Origin: DUUI01 sp964627845
GTDB lineage: Bacteria; Bacillota_I; Bacilli_A; Erysipelotrichales; Erysipelotrichaceae
Direction of reading: 5' to 3'
DNA: 64,000 bases
Assembly: GCA_964627845.1 (NCBI GenBank)
Contig: CAZVKL010000002.1
Span: forward strand, 1 to 64,000
Shown: positions 41,225 to 49,890 of the stretch, piece after piece
Position numbering within the stretch: the stretch's first letter is position 1
Layout of the letters: every line of letters begins with the position of its first letter
Made by a program: the position numbers and the translations under genes
Notes under the pieces: generated by a model
The model's database searches: none
Seen by the model: only the letters and a program-made list of their open reading frames with translations
What the model was told of the DNA's origin: nothing

Positions 41225-42105
41225 TATGGCAGTCTCTCCAACTGACTCATCGCAAATAGGCGATACCATTGTTCATTCGACAGTTCTAGATTCTGTGCCT
41301 TAAGCGCGCTCTCAACTCGATTCGCCTTCATCGTCCCCAAAATTGGAACAATCTTGATAGGGTGTTTCTTTAGCCAAGCCAACATCACTTGATCCAGTGT
41401 TTCTGCCGAAATTTCTTCCTTTATTTTCAACATTTCTTCTTTAAGTAGTGGATTATGATACGGATCTTTAAAGATTAAACCACCCCCTAATGGTGAATAG
41501 GCCATCACACCACAATCATGATACGCACATCGTTCCAGAACCCCGTTTTTAAAGTGTTCTAAATGATCAACACTAATTTGAATTTGATTGAGTTCAATCT
41601 CTGGAAATTCTTTAATAAGTGCATCAAGTTGTGGCACCAAGAAATTGGACACACCAAAATGGTTCACTAAACCTTGGTCTTTCAAATCTCTAAACGCTCT
41701 GGCCACTTCCTTAAAATCCATTAAGTGATCCACACGATGAATCAACAACATATCCAAATAGTCAATTTGAAGTTGTTCTAAGATCAACTTCGTTTGAGCC
41801 ATAATATGATTATAGCTCGTATTATAGTGAGAAGGCGTTAACCCAGACTCATCGTCTTTATTGCGAACAATGCCACATTTACTAATAATTTGAATTTGTT
41901 TTCTTATTTCTTGATTTGCGTTTAACACGCGCCCAAATTGAATTTGTGCCTCACCACCCCCATAAATATCTGCATGATCAAACGTTGTTATTCCATTATT
42001 TAGGGCCATTTTGATAAGTTCTAATAAATCTTCATCCGATAACTCTGCTTCAGTCAGTCGCCAAAGACCTAATGCATACTCTGATAATTTTAATTTGTTA
42101 TTCAT
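41224..42105 (-). CDS. Aldo/keto reductase
   Basis: 293-residue TIM barrel of the AKR superfamily. Catalytic residues can be placed in DHADIYGGGE (Asp, Tyr), ISKCG (Lys) and LLIHRVDH (His). NADP(H)-dependent reduction of an aldehyde or sugar is expected; the substrate is not known, though co-transcription with the galactose regulator suggests a sugar. It is translationally coupled with the regulator gene through TAATG. A weak operator copy lies just upstream of its start. Confidence 0.88.
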   Translation of the reverse strand: MNNKLKLSEYALGLWRLTEAELSDEDLLELIKMALNNGITTFDHADIYGGGEAQIQFGRVLNANQEIRKQIQIISKCGIVRNKDDESGLTPSHYNTSYNHIMAQTKLILEQLQIDYLDMLLIHRVDHLMDFKEVARAFRDLKDQGLVNHFGVSNFLVPQLDALIKEFPEIELNQIQISVDHLEHFKNGVLERCAYHDCGVMAYSPLGGGLIFKDPYHNPLLKEEMLKIKEEISAETLDQVMLAWLKKHPIKIVPILGTMKANRVESALKAQNLELSNEQWYRLFAMSQLERLP

Positions 42106-42131
42106 TCTATCGCTCCTTACAACTCCTATTT

Positions 42132-42156
42132 TAGTAAATTTTGTAAGGGTTTACCA
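42132..42156. promoter_or_regulatory. Possible operator O3 upstream of the aldo/keto reductase unit
   Basis: A perfect half-site TAGTAAA (42132-42138) and, next to it, TTGTAAG-GG-TTTACCA (42141-42156), which agrees with the O1 pattern at about 10 of 14 positions. This would allow autoregulation. The rest of the 42106-42217 gap shows nothing clear. Confidence 0.5.
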
Positions 42157-42217
42157 TACTAAAAAAACCATTAGTATCTACATCATGTCCTTAAAACCTA
42201 AAAATCAAAAAGTGTAT

Positions 42218-42246
42218 TAAAAAACCAAGGCCTTATTCCTTGGTTC
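42218..42246 (-). terminator. Terminator of the tmk-holB-ricT-rsmI-DUF2812 unit
   Basis: Minus-strand stem AACCAAGG/CCTTGGTT, loop AATAAGG, followed by TTTTTTAAT. It overlaps the last codons of the DUF2812 gene. Confidence 0.85.
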
Positions 42247-42760
42247 TATTTATGTATTCAGGTTTTCTTAATCGTTTAAGTTTTAAATAAATTGTAAAGA
42301 CATAGTAGAGAAAACCAATCGCCATCACCAGTAATAGATAAAAAGCAGGATGTTGATAACGGATAATCATAAAGATTGCCAATATAACTAAACTACCCGC
42401 GATGGTCATTGAGAAGAGTTCAACTCGTCTAAAACTCTTTTCAATTAATCGATCTCGATCAACCATGACCCGTTGAATGGGCTCCTCTATATTTTGTCCT
42501 ACAAAATATAGCCAAACACCTTTCTTTGTAAAAAATTGTGTCACTAACTCAAATCCTTGATTATGATAGAGTTCCATATCCACCGATTCAGGATCTTCAT
42601 AATACTCGACCAAATAATAGCTATCCAAAGGGTCTGACTCCTTAAAGTGATACCCTTCTTCATTCACATCAACAAGGTGATAACCGTCTTTCGCCTTTTG
42701 ATTTAAATAATCTTCCTCAGGTTTTGGATCAAATAGAGTAAATTCCTGTTTTTCAATCAT
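42233..42760 (-). CDS. DUF2812-family membrane protein
   Basis: 175 residues: a soluble N-terminal domain with the pattern YLNQKAKDGYHLVDVNEEGYHF (the DUF2812 core) and repeated YHFKE/ YYLVEYYED, then two adjacent membrane segments (FSMTIAGSLVILAIFMIIRY and FYLLLVMAIGFLYYVFTIYL). The function is not known. It overlaps rsmI by 4 bases (ATGA) and is the last gene of the unit. Confidence 0.75.
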   Translation of the reverse strand: MIEKQEFTLFDPKPEEDYLNQKAKDGYHLVDVNEEGYHFKESDPLDSYYLVEYYEDPESVDMELYHNQGFELVTQFFTKKGVWLYFVGQNIEEPIQRVMVDRDRLIEKSFRRVELFSMTIAGSLVILAIFMIIRYQHPAFYLLLVMAIGFLYYVFTIYLKLKRLRKPEYINRTKE

Positions 42761-43614
42761 GATTGTTTCCTCGCTAAATAATCCTGGTACACTTTGTTTT
42801 TATTTAAATTAAACTCTTTCGAGATTTCTTTAATCGCATTAGACGCCGAATAACCTTGTTTAATTAACTCTTCCACTCTCATCTGAACATCAAATTCATC
42901 AATATCCGCTTCTTTTTCGTGAGGGTTACCCTCAACCACTAAAACAAATTCCCCTTTTAAATCATCCACTTCATTAACTACTTTAGATAATTGACCACGA
43001 ATAAAGTGTTCATGTTTCTTCGTCATCTCCCGTGCTAATGAAACCTTACGATCACCAAACACCACTAACATTTCATTCAGTGTCGAGCTCAGTTTATGGA
43101 CTGAAACATAGAAAATCATCGTATAACTAAAATATTTGTATTCCGTTAACGTTCTTCTTAATTGTTTCATGGTCGATGGTAAAAAACCATGAAATACAAA
43201 TGGATGTGTTTGAAGTCCAGAAGTAATCAGTGCATTTAAAATAGCCGAAGGGCCAGAAACAGGGACCACATTATAGCCTTCCATAATGACACAAGAGACT
43301 AAGCGATTACCCGGATCAGATACAAGTGGAGTTCCCGCATCGCTGACTAAAGCAACATCTGAACCACTTCTTAAAAGTTTTAAAATTCCCTCAATACTTT
43401 GTTCTTCATTGTGAGCATGATGTGAAATAAGGCGCGTTGAAATATCATAGTGACTTAGTAATTTCTTGGTTAAACGAGTGTCTTCACAAGCAATCACATC
43501 GACCTTTTTCAACACATCGATTGCTCTAAAGCTCATTTCCTCAAGATTACCTATTGGGGTCGCTACTAAATAGAGTGTCGATAAATCATTTTCAAAACTT
43601 TTTTGACTAAACAT
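42757..43614 (-). CDS. rsmI: 16S rRNA (cytidine1402-2'-O)-methyltransferase RsmI
   Basis: 285 residues, tetrapyrrole-methylase fold. It methylates the 2'-OH of C1402 in the decoding centre with RsmH. Motifs: LYLVATPIGNLEEMSFRAIDVL, CEDTRLTKKLL, LVSDAGTPLVSDPG, VPVSGPSAILNALITSG and the HGFLPS. The ATG at 43614 has AGGTG 10 bases upstream. It overlaps ricT by 8 bases. A C-terminal helical extension may be the RsmI helix-turn-helix. Confidence 0.95.
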   Translation of the reverse strand: MFSQKSFENDLSTLYLVATPIGNLEEMSFRAIDVLKKVDVIACEDTRLTKKLLSHYDISTRLISHHAHNEEQSIEGILKLLRSGSDVALVSDAGTPLVSDPGNRLVSCVIMEGYNVVPVSGPSAILNALITSGLQTHPFVFHGFLPSTMKQLRRTLTEYKYFSYTMIFYVSVHKLSSTLNEMLVVFGDRKVSLAREMTKKHEHFIRGQLSKVVNEVDDLKGEFVLVVEGNPHEKEADIDEFDVQMRVEELIKQGYSASNAIKEISKEFNLNKNKVYQDYLARKQS

Positions 43615-44431
43615 TTTGTGGTTCACCTAAAAATTCATCAAAAGACATGACTAAGCGTTCTTCTCTGTTACTTAATGTAATTTGTTTGTTCAGTAAGTTT
43701 AAATCAGAAACACGATAGCGTTGATCATTATAGGTAATGTTTGAATTTATTTTAGGCAGTCCTTTTTTCGCTTCCGTATATAAATCATTTTCATAACGGA
43801 GACAACATTTCAGTTTTCCACATTGTCCTGATAATTTATTGATATTTAAAGATAGCTGTTGGTTTTTAGCCATATTAATTGAGACGGATTCCAAACTCTT
43901 TAAATGATTCTTACAACATAAATTACGACCACAAACACCAATTCCACCTACCAGCTTCGCTTTATCCCTTTGATTGATTTGTCTTAATTCAACACGACAT
44001 GGATATGGAAAAAGGGTTGTTAGATCTTTCAACAACTCTCTAAAATCAACACGATGTTCTGAAACATAGGTAATAATAATTTTCTTTTGATCCAAGGTGT
44101 ATTCCACATCGACCAAATTCATATCTAATTTATGTTTTTGTATTTCTTGTTCAATTGGCATTCTGGCATCAAATGCTTTTATTTTATTTCGTCTATGGGT
44201 CGCAACATCTTCACTAGTCGCTACACGAATCACTGGTTTTACTTCTAATGAGTGACCAATGGTTTCCATAGGTTGATATTCTTTAGAGACAATCGCTAAT
44301 TCTAAACCATTTTTGGTTTCAACAACGACCTTCTCCTCTATTTTATATGTAAGTTCATTGGTTCCAAATGAGAACTCTTTCGAATTCCCAATAAATTTAA
44401 CCAAGATATACCCATTATAGGTTTCTGACAT
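43607..44431 (-). CDS. ricT: RicT (YaaT), PSP1-domain regulator of RNA processing
   Basis: 274 residues with the Cys-rich PSP1 core GVCGRNLCCKNHL and SGQCGKLKCCLRYE that ligates an iron-sulfur cluster in the Ric complex. In B. subtilis RicT with RicA and RicF directs RNase Y and modulates phosphorelay signalling. The start at 44431 follows GGAGGTC. The order tmk-holB-ricT-rsmI is the standard Bacillota arrangement; ricA and ricF are not in the window. Confidence 0.92.
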   Translation of the reverse strand: MSETYNGYILVKFIGNSKEFSFGTNELTYKIEEKVVVETKNGLELAIVSKEYQPMETIGHSLEVKPVIRVATSEDVATHRRNKIKAFDARMPIEQEIQKHKLDMNLVDVEYTLDQKKIIITYVSEHRVDFRELLKDLTTLFPYPCRVELRQINQRDKAKLVGGIGVCGRNLCCKNHLKSLESVSINMAKNQQLSLNINKLSGQCGKLKCCLRYENDLYTEAKKGLPKINSNITYNDQRYRVSDLNLLNKQITLSNREERLVMSFDEFLGEPQNV

Positions 44432-45323
44432 GAAAGACCTCCAAGATTGAGTAACACGCTTCATCAATTAATAACGAAACATTCGCCGATGGATTAAAAT
44501 GATTACTCATATTTGTAAAGACGGATATCAAAACCGATAACTGATTGAGTGTAAACGGGTTTGATTGATTTCTATTATACAGCAAAGCGTTACAATGCTC
44601 TAACATTATCTCAATGACATAACCTAAAACTGCCCGATCGTTTTGATTATCAAGTTGCCAATTCACACAAGCAACTTCAGGATTGGTTTTTAGGTTCGAT
44701 AATAATTCTAAAGCGATATTGCCAGCTCTTTGATAATTTTGTTCTTCTAAAAGTGCTTGACCTTGTTCAGAACTGCTCACTTTTGAATTTAAATGGTTTT
44801 GAATCATCGGGTGTTGATCAGAAAAATCAAACTGTTGACGGCGTTCCTTTTTTAAATGAACCACCATACAACGCGATAAAATTGTAGGTAAGACCAACTC
44901 AATATTGTGCGTCGTTAAAATAAAAGTCGTCGTTTGACCACTAGGTTCTTCTAAAAACTTCAATAACGCGTTCAGTGCTTCTGGGGTCGCTTTATGAACA
45001 TGATGCATTAAGGCAACTTTTTGATCAGTTTGTTCTAAAGCTGTGTTTTGAAACGACGTTTGTAGTTGAGCAATCACTTCTTTTTTAATCGTCGCGTTAG
45101 AGCCATCAATTAGTTTAAAGTCAACCATACTGGTTGATTCAAACATTTCAATTCGTTGAAGAAGCACCTCTTGATCAAGGCTTTGTTCCATGATTAAAGC
45201 ACTCAACCAAAGGGCCACTTCATAAGTATTAGCATCTCCAACTAATAAAAATGCATGAGGCATCGTTTGTGCTTCAAGATTTTTCTTCATCATGCGATAT
45301 AGTGCCGGTTGTTTATGCTTCAT
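44415..45323 (-). CDS. holB: DNA polymerase III delta' subunit HolB
   Basis: 302 residues from the ATG at 45323. Delta' is the stator of the clamp loader. It has the sensor-1 region (FILTTHN...LPTILSRC), the trimer-interface helices, and the characteristic opening PHAFLLVGD. The ATP-binding Walker A is missing (AFLLVGDANTYEVAL), as is the zinc finger, so this subunit should not bind ATP; it is degenerate even for delta'. The upstream in-frame TTG at 45344 is less likely. It overlaps tmk and ricT. Confidence 0.85.
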   Translation of the reverse strand: MKHKQPALYRMMKKNLEAQTMPHAFLLVGDANTYEVALWLSALIMEQSLDQEVLLQRIEMFESTSMVDFKLIDGSNATIKKEVIAQLQTSFQNTALEQTDQKVALMHHVHKATPEALNALLKFLEEPSGQTTTFILTTHNIELVLPTILSRCMVVHLKKERRQQFDFSDQHPMIQNHLNSKVSSSEQGQALLEEQNYQRAGNIALELLSNLKTNPEVACVNWQLDNQNDRAVLGYVIEIMLEHCNALLYNRNQSNPFTLNQLSVLISVFTNMSNHFNPSANVSLLIDEACYSILEVFHVRNL

Positions 45324-45948
45324 GTTCCTTAATCCATTTTTCAAGATAAGTGGTGATTTGGTTCGTTAGTTCCTCAATGCTTAAAGAGCCATCAAAAATA
45401 ACCATTCGATCTTTGTATTTTTCTTTGACCCTCTCATATCCCTGGCTAACAAGTTCATGAAAGCTAATATCTTCTTGATCTAGGCGATCTTTAAATGATC
45501 TTGACCCAATTCTATTTAAACCAACTTGTGGATCAATATCCAAATAGATGGTTAAATCTGGCAATCGTCCTTCAATCGCAAACATGTTGAGATCATAGAT
45601 TTCTTGTAGCCCAATTTGTCGTCCAACCCCTTGATAGGCCAATGATGAATCAACAAAACGATCCGAAATAACAATCTTGCCTTCGTTTAAGTTCGGTAGA
45701 ATCTTTTCAACCAGATGTTGACGACGACTGGCAGCATATAACAACGCCTCTGTCTTGGCGTCCATTTCAGTATTTTCAGGATCTAAAATTAGATCTCTAA
45801 TCTTTTCAGCAATTCGGATTCCTCCAGGTTCTCTGGTATAAACAATCGGGTAGTCCTTGTTTTGTAAAGCATCATAAACGTTCGAGCTAATTGTTGTTTT
45901 GCCACTTCCATCAGGTCCTTCAAATGATATAAAATATCCTTTTTTCAT
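45313..45948 (-). CDS. tmk: Thymidylate kinase
   Basis: 211 residues. dTMP to dTDP. Walker A GPDGSGKTT at about 12-20, the DRx motif DRFVDSSLAYQGVGR and lid segment. The ATG at 45948 has GAGG eight bases upstream; a GTG two codons earlier is less likely. It begins the unit tmk-holB-ricT-rsmI-DUF2812 with a TTGTGA/TATAAT promoter. Confidence 0.96.
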   Translation of the reverse strand: MKKGYFISFEGPDGSGKTTISSNVYDALQNKDYPIVYTREPGGIRIAEKIRDLILDPENTEMDAKTEALLYAASRRQHLVEKILPNLNEGKIVISDRFVDSSLAYQGVGRQIGLQEIYDLNMFAIEGRLPDLTIYLDIDPQVGLNRIGSRSFKDRLDQEDISFHELVSQGYERVKEKYKDRMVIFDGSLSIEELTNQITTYLEKWIKEHEA

Positions 45949-45968
45949 GTGCACTTCCTCAAGTCACT

Positions 45969-45997
45969 ATTATACACGCTAACGTCAACTATCACAA
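45969..45997 (-). promoter_or_regulatory. tmk operon promoter
   Basis: Minus-strand -35 TTGTGA (45992-45997), 17-base spacer, -10 TATAAT (45969-45974). It lies back to back with the NUDIX-GNAT promoter (extended -10 TGATATGAT at 46011-46019). Confidence 0.65.
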
Positions 45998-46010
45998 TCT
46001 ACGCTAGATT

Positions 46011-46019
46011 TGATATGAT
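46011..46019 (+). promoter_or_regulatory. Promoter of the NUDIX-GNAT gene, extended -10
   Basis: TGATATGAT, followed 19 bases later by the ATG with AAGGGGAA between. Confidence 0.5.
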
Positions 46020-46037
46020 TGTTAAAAGGGGAATTTT

Positions 46038-47099
46038 ATGAAGCTATACGAAGAGAAATTGAAACGTGAAATTAAATATGAAGGACAATTAGTGGATGTT
46101 TATTTAGACGATGTCTTGATTCATGAAACTCAGACACAGTCCAAAAGGGAAGTGGTTAATCATATTGGTGGGGTTTGTGTCGCAGCCATGACCCATGAAA
46201 ATAAGTTTTTAATGGTAAGACAATACCGTTATGCTCAACAAGAGGTTGGTTTAGAATTTATTGCCGGTAAAAAAGAACCCCAAGAAGACCCTGATATTTC
46301 AATTAAACGAGAACTACTAGAGGAGGGTGGCGCAATCGCTAAAACTTGGATGAACTTAGGAACATCTTTTCCATCACCCGCCTACTTAAATGAGGAAATT
46401 CAATTATACTTTGCCCAAGATTTAGAGTTTGTCGGTCAAAATTTAGACGACGATGAAGTCATTATTTTAGAACAACTCACTCTTGATGAAATTATTCATC
46501 AAATTGAAACCCATCAAATTAAAGATTTAAAAACCATCGCCTTAGCTTATCGACTTCAACATGAACTCAATAAAGTTAGTAATCGTGAATTAGAAACCTC
46601 CCGTTTAATTCTTAAGCCGATTAAACTTTCGGATGCTAACGAAGTTTATGATAATTTTAATGAAGACATCATCGAATTCTTATACCCTAATGTGCATGAG
46701 TCCTTAGATGAAACCATCGATGTCTTAGAGAATATGATTGATAAACGAAGAGAAGATGTTGATTATGTTTATACCATTCGAAATAAACAAACTAATGAAT
46801 TTTTAGGGCTAATCGGTCTACACCAACTTAATACGGAGGCCCCAGAATTAGGCATATGGCTGAAGCAATCTGCTCATAACCAAAAATATGGAACCGAGTC
46901 TGTGAGGGCATTATTGAACTTAACAAAAGCACTTGGGTATCATTCTGTAACGTATCCAGTTGACCATCGAAACAAAGCGAGTGTTAAAATACCACTTCAC
47001 TTTAATGGCAAGCTCATTAAATCAATGCAACAAGTTACAACGCTGGATAAGCGTCAATTAGAGATTGTGACTTACGAAATAAAACTGAATAAGGATTAA
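46038..47099 (+). CDS. NUDIX hydrolase fused to a GNAT acetyltransferase
   Basis: 353 residues. Residues 1-178: ADP-ribose-pyrophosphatase-type NUDIX domain with a complete Nudix box at 77-99 (GKKEPQE ... RELLEEGGA), preceded by RQYRYAQQEVGLEFIAG. Residues 183-353: RimJ/RimL-like GNAT domain (ETSRLILKPIKLSDANEVYDNF; FLGLIGLHQ; APELGIWLKQSAHNQKYGTE). The pair suggests hydrolysis of a nucleotide-sugar or ADP-ribose and acetylation of something linked to it. No internal stop separates the two. It is a one-gene unit read rightward. Confidence 0.85.
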   Translation: MKLYEEKLKREIKYEGQLVDVYLDDVLIHETQTQSKREVVNHIGGVCVAAMTHENKFLMVRQYRYAQQEVGLEFIAGKKEPQEDPDISIKRELLEEGGAIAKTWMNLGTSFPSPAYLNEEIQLYFAQDLEFVGQNLDDDEVIILEQLTLDEIIHQIETHQIKDLKTIALAYRLQHELNKVSNRELETSRLILKPIKLSDANEVYDNFNEDIIEFLYPNVHESLDETIDVLENMIDKRREDVDYVYTIRNKQTNEFLGLIGLHQLNTEAPELGIWLKQSAHNQKYGTESVRALLNLTKALGYHSVTYPVDHRNKASVKIPLHFNGKLIKSMQQVTTLDKRQLEIVTYEIKLNKD

Positions 47100-47133
47100 A
47101 TACATTCTGATACAGTCATCGTTAACATTGGTA

Positions 47134-47165
47134 TATAAAAAGCACTTCAATTTGAAGTGCTTTAA
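47134..47165 (-). terminator. Terminator of divIC unit
   Basis: Twelve-pair stem AAAGCACTTCAA/TTGAAGTGCTTT with a minimal loop and, on the minus strand, TTTTTATATAC. It can also hinder readthrough from the plus strand. Confidence 0.75.
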
Positions 47166-47168
47166 TCG

Positions 47169-47474
47169 TTATTTTCCTTTACTTGGTAGAATGAAGATTT
47201 GTTCATTCTCTTCAGATAACATGAAGTTTCCACGAGCATACTCTTTAATGTACTCTGGGTCGCTTAATTTTACTTTTTGTTGTTGAAGCGCAACCTGATC
47301 TCTTTCAAGTTGTGAGAGTTCTTCATACCGCTCATTTAAAATTGTCTCTAAGCGATTTGTCTCCATATGCGTATGAACAATATTCATGATGAAGAACGCA
47401 GATACTGCCACTAATAAAATGGACATAGCCATCGACAAGAATGATTTAGATAAGTTTCTTCTCTCTTGATTCAT
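47169..47474 (-). CDS. divIC: Septum formation initiator DivIC/FtsL-like
   Basis: 101 residues, bitopic: cytoplasmic basic N-terminus, one membrane segment (SFLSMAMSILLVAVSAFFIM), a coiled coil (LETILNERYEELSQLERDQVALQQQKVKL) and the C-terminal PEYIKEYARGNFMLSEENE (the DivIC/FtsB YI-ARE pattern). It is part of the FtsQ-FtsL-FtsB-type division subcomplex. The ATG at 47474 follows AAAGGAGTG; it starts a short unit. Confidence 0.85.
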   Translation of the reverse strand: MNQERRNLSKSFLSMAMSILLVAVSAFFIMNIVHTHMETNRLETILNERYEELSQLERDQVALQQQKVKLSDPEYIKEYARGNFMLSEENEQIFILPSKGK

Positions 47475-47525
47475 AAGCACTCCTTTACACCCCCATTATA
47501 AAGGTTATTAGCCATAAAAACAACT

Positions 47526-48608
47526 TTATGAAGCGATCTCCTTAACCAATTTTGTGATTTCTGGCCAGAGTCTTTCCATTTCAGAGACCAATTTAATTTG
47601 GTTACGAGCCCGCTCAATATTATGACTATCATGTGTAATCGCATAATATGTATCACCATTGAGATAGTCTGTCAAAAAGCGCATCGCTTGTTCTAAGGTG
47701 ATAATTCTAGCTCCCCAAGGAAGTAACTCTAATTCTTTCTCTGTCATGATGTCTTTGGCCCCTTCTAAGAAGCCTTTTGTGTAAGCTTCAAAGAGTTCCA
47801 TGTCAAAGTTAACATGATCAAGATTTGGATCATCTTCAACCGTGGTATTGGCACCAGAGCGAATTGAATCTCCAAAATCAAAAAGTAAGATTCCTGGCAT
47901 AATCGTATCCAAGTCAATGACTGCGATGCCTTCTTGGGTGTCTTTGTCTAATAAGATATTTGATAATTTCGTGTCATTATGTGTCACTCTAAGAGGTAAT
48001 TCACCTTTATCGAGTAAATCATAAAGGAAATACGCATCGTCTTTACGTGCTTTGATGAAATTAATCTCATCCTGTACTTCATTCACACGATTTGCGGGAT
48101 CATTCTCTAAAGCTTCCTCAAATTGTGTATAACGATGTCTTGTGTCGTGGAACTTTTCAATGACTTCAACCAGTTGAGTCGCATCAAACTCATTTAATTC
48201 ATTTTGAAACTTTCCAAACGATAATCCCGTTAAATAAAATTGTTCAGGCGATTGAGCTTGATTATATACAACCGTGTTTTCAATAAATGGATAAACTCGC
48301 CAAGCATTGTTCTCATCGTCCATATAATATGGCTGATCATCTTTTGTATGAATAACCGTTAATGTTTCACGTTCTGGATCGCCACCCCGTTCCATAATTT
48401 TTTTCTTTAAAAAATCAGTCACTAATTGAATGTTATTCATTAATCCGTCCACATCTGTGAACAATTCTGTATTAATACGTTGTAAGATATAGCGTTTCTT
48501 ATCTGTATTGATAGCTAAATACGAACTATTAATCAATCCGTCACCAAATGGCTTAACGGACTCCAGTTCACCAATTTCAAATTGTTTAATCGCATTTTCT
48601 GGATTCAT
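47526..48608 (-). CDS. nahK: N-acetylhexosamine 1-kinase-like (NahK family) phosphotransferase
   Basis: 360 residues, aminoglycoside-phosphotransferase fold. Catalytic loop LRVTHNDTKLSNILLD, metal site VIDLDTIMPGILLFDFGDSIRSG, as in bifidobacterial NahK, which phosphorylates GlcNAc/GalNAc at C1. It begins 1 base after the nucleotidyltransferase TAG. Together they can turn a free HexNAc into HexNAc-1-P and a UDP-sugar. Alternative starts: ATG 48608 preferred; ATG 48629 overlaps the upstream gene. Confidence 0.82.
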   Translation of the reverse strand: MNPENAIKQFEIGELESVKPFGDGLINSSYLAINTDKKRYILQRINTELFTDVDGLMNNIQLVTDFLKKKIMERGGDPERETLTVIHTKDDQPYYMDDENNAWRVYPFIENTVVYNQAQSPEQFYLTGLSFGKFQNELNEFDATQLVEVIEKFHDTRHRYTQFEEALENDPANRVNEVQDEINFIKARKDDAYFLYDLLDKGELPLRVTHNDTKLSNILLDKDTQEGIAVIDLDTIMPGILLFDFGDSIRSGANTTVEDDPNLDHVNFDMELFEAYTKGFLEGAKDIMTEKELELLPWGARIITLEQAMRFLTDYLNGDTYYAITHDSHNIERARNQIKLVSEMERLWPEITKLVKEIAS

Positions 48609-48609
48609 C

Positions 48610-49497
48610 CTAATACTTCCCTTCTTCATGCATCATTAATAATGCTTGTTTAACAAACTCTTTATCTTCAGGATACGTGATGCCAAACCACTGGTCACTA
48701 GAACTTAATACCTTCACATCCTGTCCTTTATCCAGAAGTAACTCTTTAACCATTGTCGGTAAATAGATTTCTCCTTTTATTGGATTCTCTTTTAAGACTT
48801 CATTTAAATAATTTGGGAACGCTTTTTCTATCTTATCTAAAAAATCTTGACTGAATCCCCAACAATTCATCGAGACTAACGCATGTGGATCAACTTGATG
48901 CCACTGATCTCCCTCTTGATAACCGACTTCGTTTTCTTTTGCTTCTAATGCCACAATTTCTACAACGTCCAATAATTTATTATCATTTGATACTTTTGTG
49001 ACGCCACGAGAAACAGTTCCAAAATCAGAGAGAGTCTTTTTAATCTCAAAACCGACCATTCCATAATTTTCATCATTGCTTTGACTTAATACCTCAAACA
49101 TCTTATCAAATGCGTCAAATCCATAGAAATCATCCGCATTAATGACCATAAATGGACCATCAATCTGATTTTTCGCACATAAGATTGCGTGGGCTGTCCC
49201 CCAAGGTTTGACTCGCTCTTGTGGGACTTCAAAACCTTCAGGAATTTTATCAACTTCTTGATAGGCTAATTCAACATCCATTAATTTTTGGGCGCGAGCT
49301 AAGACCACTTCTTCAAAGTCTTCTTTGATTGCTTCTTTAATAATGAAAACGACCTTCTCAAATCCTGCCTTTTTAGCATCCATCAATGAATAATCTAAAA
49401 TGACCTCCCCATTTGGTCCTAATGGTTCTAATTGTTTTAATCCTCCGAAGCGACTGCCCATTCCAGCAGCCATAATTACTAATACTGGTTTGTTCAT
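48610..49497 (-). CDS. Sugar-phosphate nucleotidyltransferase
   Basis: 295 residues. The GxGxRF loop is present as MAAGMGSRFGGLKQLEPLGPNG, with metal-binding NADDFYG and PWGTAHAI. It forms NDP-sugar from a sugar 1-phosphate, most likely UDP-HexNAc given NahK next door. AAAGGAATG precedes the ATG. It is first in a two-gene unit, with a promoter overlapped by an inverted repeat. Confidence 0.86.
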   Translation of the reverse strand: MNKPVLVIMAAGMGSRFGGLKQLEPLGPNGEVILDYSLMDAKKAGFEKVVFIIKEAIKEDFEEVVLARAQKLMDVELAYQEVDKIPEGFEVPQERVKPWGTAHAILCAKNQIDGPFMVINADDFYGFDAFDKMFEVLSQSNDENYGMVGFEIKKTLSDFGTVSRGVTKVSNDNKLLDVVEIVALEAKENEVGYQEGDQWHQVDPHALVSMNCWGFSQDFLDKIEKAFPNYLNEVLKENPIKGEIYLPTMVKELLLDKGQDVKVLSSSDQWFGITYPEDKEFVKQALLMMHEEGKY

Positions 49498-49501
49498 GAA
49501 A

Positions 49502-49552
49502 ACATTCCTTTCCTAATGATATAAGTATACCAATAGAAAAGGAATGTGACAG
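49502..49552 (-). promoter_or_regulatory. Promoter of the nucleotidyltransferase-nahK unit with inverted repeat
   Basis: Minus-strand -35 CTGTCA (49547-49552), 17-base spacer, extended -10 TGGTATACT (49524-49532). A 10-base inverted repeat (ACATTCCTTT at 49502-49511, AAAGGAATGT at 49538-49547) flanks it, one arm being the ribosome-binding region. It might be an operator or a translational control element. Confidence 0.58.
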
Positions 49553-49593
49553 ACTTTTTAATAAACGTTCCCCACAAACTTCTTTAAAGTCTA

Positions 49594-49854
49594 CAGGATA
49601 TTGGTAAATCTTGCTGTACCGATGGTTTTATCCATGAGAGGTGAAGCATCTAGGACTAACTTAATTGAGTGTTTTTGTCATAATGAATGAACTGATTTCA
49701 CATTTTCCAAAGAGAACGGTTGTACATCAATTAAATTAGTCCCTGCTTCTAAGCTAACGAATAGGAAATTCGATTCCCTATCACCCTCTAAAAACAAACA
49801 TAGAACCGCCAAGATTTCCTTAGAGAAGGTTTTGATTTTTAGATAAAAAATCAT
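49594..49854 (-). pseudogene. Decayed coding remnant, unrecognised
   Basis: In the minus strand a frame with protein-like composition runs from the ATG at 49854 (58 codons to the TGA at 49678) and then continues past that stop through IKLVLDASPLMDKTIGTAR to a TAG near 49596. Fragments include FLFVSLEAGTNLIDVQPFSLENV. Two in-frame stops and no neighbours in the same frame suggest a gene remnant, just upstream of the HexNAc genes. I cannot name the family. Confidence 0.35.
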
Positions 49855-49890
49855 CCCTAAGGACTAAACTTGTCAATCAACCCTCGATTC

